A DNA stretch of 64,000 bases, from contig OZ017804.1 of assembly GCA_963969395.1 (NCBI GenBank), positions 6,324,001-6,388,000 of the forward strand. Reading direction: 5' to 3'. This DNA is from Pseudoscleropodium purum. Lineage: Eukaryota > Streptophyta > Bryopsida > Hypnales > Brachytheciaceae. Each line of letters starts with the position of its first letter. The first letter of the stretch is position 1. The position numbers and the translations under genes are program-made. Below, piece after piece: positions 60,431 to 64,000 of this stretch. Below the pieces are notes generated by a model. The model was not told where the DNA came from. It saw only the letters and a program-made list of their open reading frames with translations, and made no database searches.

Positions 60431-62640
60431 TTCATTTTGTGGCCTAAGATTGTAGGCCACTTCATTGAAGTGATTAGGTCTTGTACGGTAATTCAGAGAA
60501 TTGATTTTAGTTAACTATACATTATTCTATTACTTAGTAATTGGCAATGCTAGGAGGAAGTGAAATGAATTATTGATCATATTGCTCATATAGAATTATA
60601 GCTTTATAGATTATTTACTCAATTGGAATGCCCCGTACCTTTCATTACTACAAGAATTTTCAATCACTATTTGAAGTAATGATTCTTTCATTTTTTACAT
60701 ATTGTATATTCTCTGAATTTTATCTGCAATTAATTAGAAAAGTCATGTATGTAGTTAAGATGTTGGTAGGTGGATCAGGGGAAAAAAAAGGGTTAGAATT
60801 TAAAAGAAGACTAGACAAACAATCTATACCTCAACTCTTGAATGTTGAGGTGGGTGTTTTGTGTCTGATGGAATGACTACTTTTGCAATTTTGGAGGCTA
60901 GTGATTTACACAGTAATAGAAAAAGATGATTTCTAGATCACCTCTTTGATATTTTAGAGTTAAATTAGGCTATTTGTTTTGTTTGGTGAGATCTTTAGAA
61001 CCATGAATCCTCCTATAGCATTCATGGTACCATTATAAAGCCCTTAATGAGGAGGGATATATAGACTTTGTTTCATGGTGTTCCAATTAGTATGGTTAAA
61101 GATACAAGGTTAAAAAAATGATTTTTCTATTCAAAAATTTGTAGTATGATATAATAAAATTATTGCATAGTATGATATAAGGTTGCTCTTATTTCCACTA
61201 TTTGTGCCATGCTTTTTATTAATTAGAAAACAAGAACCATTTTAACGAACATAGGATTTATTTGATATAGAAAAATACTTGTATTGCTTAATTAAATTTA
61301 GGGTATGTCCAAGAAGAAAAAAAACTAAAAGACTAACAATAATAATGATTCTATGCTACAATAAAATCAATTTTTATATGTAAAAATTCCAAGAGATGGA
61401 AAAAAATCTCCATATATTCTTTTATTTCATTATAGAGGCTTTACATGTCTATGGTGGCAACAACTCATAAGTATATTGTATACTTTTCAAGGAAGAACTT
61501 TATTTTGACCATATTACAAAGAAATCCACCACATAAAAGTAAGCAAGGTGGTCATATTGAACAACTTGCTTCTAATGTAGGCTCCATTAGTCTTTTGTAC
61601 AATACTTCACTAAAGAAGTACCAATTAAATATATAGTCACAAACTCACAATTATTACCTTTAGCCTCATACAATCCAAATCTATAGTTTTATTATACAAA
61701 CAACTTCAATCTACTTTAGTCAATCATATGGTCAACATATAAAAAAATAGTTAATTTAGAAATAACATCAATATTTCAACAACTTTTTGAACTCATTTTT
61801 TACTCATATAATTCTTTATATTCTTGTTTGAACAAGTCAATTTATGCTCTACCCATTAAACAAGAAAAGACACAAAAAAAATTGCTTAGTCACCAAAAGA
61901 CAACCAATCATTTAATAACTAATACAAATAATTAACTATTATAGTTAACTAATACAAATAAGAATGAATGATTTGTTTTGAATAGAGTAGAAATAATTTT
62001 TCTTTTATAAACTCTAGAGCATTTTTAATCCAACAATTGAATTCAACCAAATTTTGATGATTTTGATAGAAAAAATTTCCATGTTAACCACACCGTGGGC
62101 ATTAACTATACCATAGATGACAACATCTATACCTTAAAATGAGGTGATTTGATTGTTTTGTTTATTTTTTATAATTGTTATAATAAGATTTTAGTAATGT
62201 CAAAACTTTTTCTTCAAGACAAGGTGCACAAGATTTGTTTCATAGCATTCCAATTCACAACAAAAAAGATATTGACTTTTGAATTTTTTATGAATTAAAA
62301 AATTAAAAAATTATTTTTACTTGTGTTTTTTATACTATGACAACAACAATGGGCACACTGGTCTTTCTATATAGGACAAAGGTGTAAATATTTATCCTTG
62401 AAATTTTGGGTGAAAAGGGAAGGTCATTTATAGCAATTTAACCTCCAATGAGTGCTCTCGGTTTCCACAAATGACAATTAGTCTTGGAATGATTTTCATC
62501 AGGGATGAGCAGTACATTCTATATTCGGAACAAATTAGAATAAATTAACATATGATCAGTATACGACTAAAAACTCTAAACATAACACCTCAATGAAAAT
62601 GTCCAAACATAGACTCGATTCCGGCAATCACTGTAAGTTC
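60431..62640. other. 3' flank and AT-rich intergenic DNA, no gene seen
   Basis: No recognisable gene or clear element. Composition rises again near 62650 at the edge of the next gene island. Confidence 0.5.
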
Positions 62641-62868
62641 AATGCAACGCCTAAAAACGCGACAAGATGGTGCTGTAACGACTCAAGGACAATGTCTTCC
62701 ACACAGCAAGTGCAATCTTCGTAACCCTCAGAATCCACAAACGCGATTTAACTCTGCCAACTCCACAGAAGATAACAAACTCGGGAAGTAAACGAAAAAG
62801 CATTTTTAGATTCGAGTGCTTGCAGCAGCTTTAGGTGGTAAAAATGAATTGATTAGTCGAACCATGAA

Positions 62869-64000
62869 CTATGGCTGTGGGTGGGTATCTAATGACAGTA
62901 AAACTCCACAAAAAAACGAATGAGTCTGAAGAAAATAATGTACAGAAGTGCTGGAGAAGTGACTCATCATTTCTTCTTTCCCAGACGTACAGTTCGGGTG
63001 CTCGAATTGCTGGGTGCAAGATTTGCAGCCGCAATGCAAGGACCGAAGTTCAGCTCCGTTGCTACTGGTCCCCAGTACCTTCTGTGCCTCGATGAATAGC
63101 ACGAAACCTCTAACCTGAGAAAAACAGTCCCATACCTCCGAATTAAGAAGATGGATACAACTCGAGAGGCTCAAATTTTGCAACAAGACCCTGAAGTTTA
63201 CCCCAAAAGAGATATTTTCGAACCCAAGTGCCAGATTCTTAGACCTATATGGAGGACTCTTAGACCTATATGAAAGTTCTGACTTGCTAATAGTATACTT
63301 ATTAGAATGTGAATGTGAAATACCGGAAAGGTCCATTATTCTGATGAGATCCACGAATCATAACTAAAATAGGACTGCCACACCTAAAATTGCAACACAA
63401 ACGGAATTTCCAAAAACCATAATATCACTGACCTGTTCTTCAAGATCGGATATACCATTTCTTTCTTTCACCGATTTGAGCTGCCTAACAAACATGCACC
63501 AGGTTAGTGCGCTGGAAATCCGAGTCGAAAAACGCTCAGCAAAAAGTCATCGAAAGACGAAAATAAACACCCTCTTCCTCATAATTCTCTGCCGCAGCTT
63601 CTTTCAGTGGTTAAAGATCGATTGCAACTAGGAATCACTCCCAGATTTACCTCGACATCGCTGCACACAATTCGGCTAAGAAAAAAGCTGCTCTCGTAAT
63701 CTTTCTCACCAAAAACTATTCCGTCAACCCCTCGCTTCCATTCAACAAAATAAATCGCTCGGTTCCTTATTCCAGAGGCTTACCTTGGGTTGATATTCCT
63801 TGAATTGCAGTTTTCGAAGACGCACCAGCTGCCGCAATTACTCTCCAATAAACATGACATTTGTATCGAAATACGCTGCAAACTCCAATTTCCTTCCCAC
63901 AGCTTCGCCACACAGACGCGCAAGCCTGATTTCCTCATTGTGATTGCGTCGAAATCATCATAACATGAAATTAGGATTTCCGAGAAGGGACTTGCCTGCG
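62869..64000 (-). CDS. Partial or small gene; C-terminal part resembles BRAP2/BRIZ
   Basis: Two minus-strand exons are supported: 63480-63433 (LKSVKERNGISDLEEQ) and 63114-62869 (VRGFVLFIEAQKVL... to a stop), joined in phase 0 by good splice sites. The string DLEEQVRGFVLFIEAQKVL resembles the end of the coiled coil in BRCA1-associated protein 2 homologues (plant BRIZ ubiquitin ligases), written from memory as LEEQlRDlmfyiEAQktl. The remaining ~65 residues are unlike that family. Upstream, an open frame enters from the window edge (to about 63781, donor CCCAAG|GTAAGCC). A 10-nt microexon CGATGTCGAG (near 63655) would link it in phase. The RING and UBP zinc fingers of a full BRIZ protein are not in the window, so this is either the tail of a gene running off the edge, a truncated duplicate, or a different small protein. 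Confidence 0.35.

Overview
The window is a piece of a plant nuclear chromosome. It holds intron-rich genes with GT-AG junctions, a plant-type B3 DNA-binding protein, a peroxisomal SDR ending in SKL, and plant-type TTTAGGG telomere motifs. Most of it is very AT-rich repeat-filled DNA; the genes lie in islands of clearly higher GC. I cannot assign a clade. The proteins look diverged from the flowering-plant versions I know, so a non-seed land plant is possible, but this is inference.

Layout. 1-25.1 kb: no gene seen. It contains decayed transposons and tandem repeats, including a tRNA-derived SINE-like copy, several copies of a ~0.93 kb element with CCC...GGG ends set in TTAA sites, and a GC-rich hAT-type MITE with a perfect 8-bp target duplication. 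25.2-29.7 kb: a minus-strand gene for a two-B3-domain protein (294 aa rebuilt from three exons), with locally triplicated DNA upstream. 29.7-45.2 kb: repeats again, including a satellite-like array of about 24 units of ~274 bp (35.8-42.7 kb) interrupted by a MITE with long inverted repeats.

45.2-60.4 kb is the main gene cluster. Phosphoacetylglucosamine mutase (minus strand, nine exons, 578 aa) has a TA-flanked MITE in its last intron. Divergent to it, across 2.25 kb with a telo-box, a ~290-bp near-palindrome and a decanucleotide repeat series, is a two-TM GDA1/CD39 (apyrase-like) protein (plus strand, eight exons, 529 aa) with degraded nucleotide-binding motifs. A peroxisomal 2,4-dienoyl-CoA reductase-like SDR follows (plus strand, five exons, 297 aa). 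All three reconstructions keep phase across every junction. At the right edge lies part of an uncertain minus-strand gene whose last exons resemble the C-terminus of BRAP2/BRIZ proteins.

The proteins act in UDP-GlcNAc synthesis, nucleotide hydrolysis in the endomembrane system or at the cell surface, peroxisomal beta-oxidation of unsaturated fatty acids, and transcription. There is no sign that the neighbours form one pathway. The least ordinary content is the set of non-autonomous transposons with readable insertion signatures, above all the TTAA/CCC family, which looks piggyBac-like.
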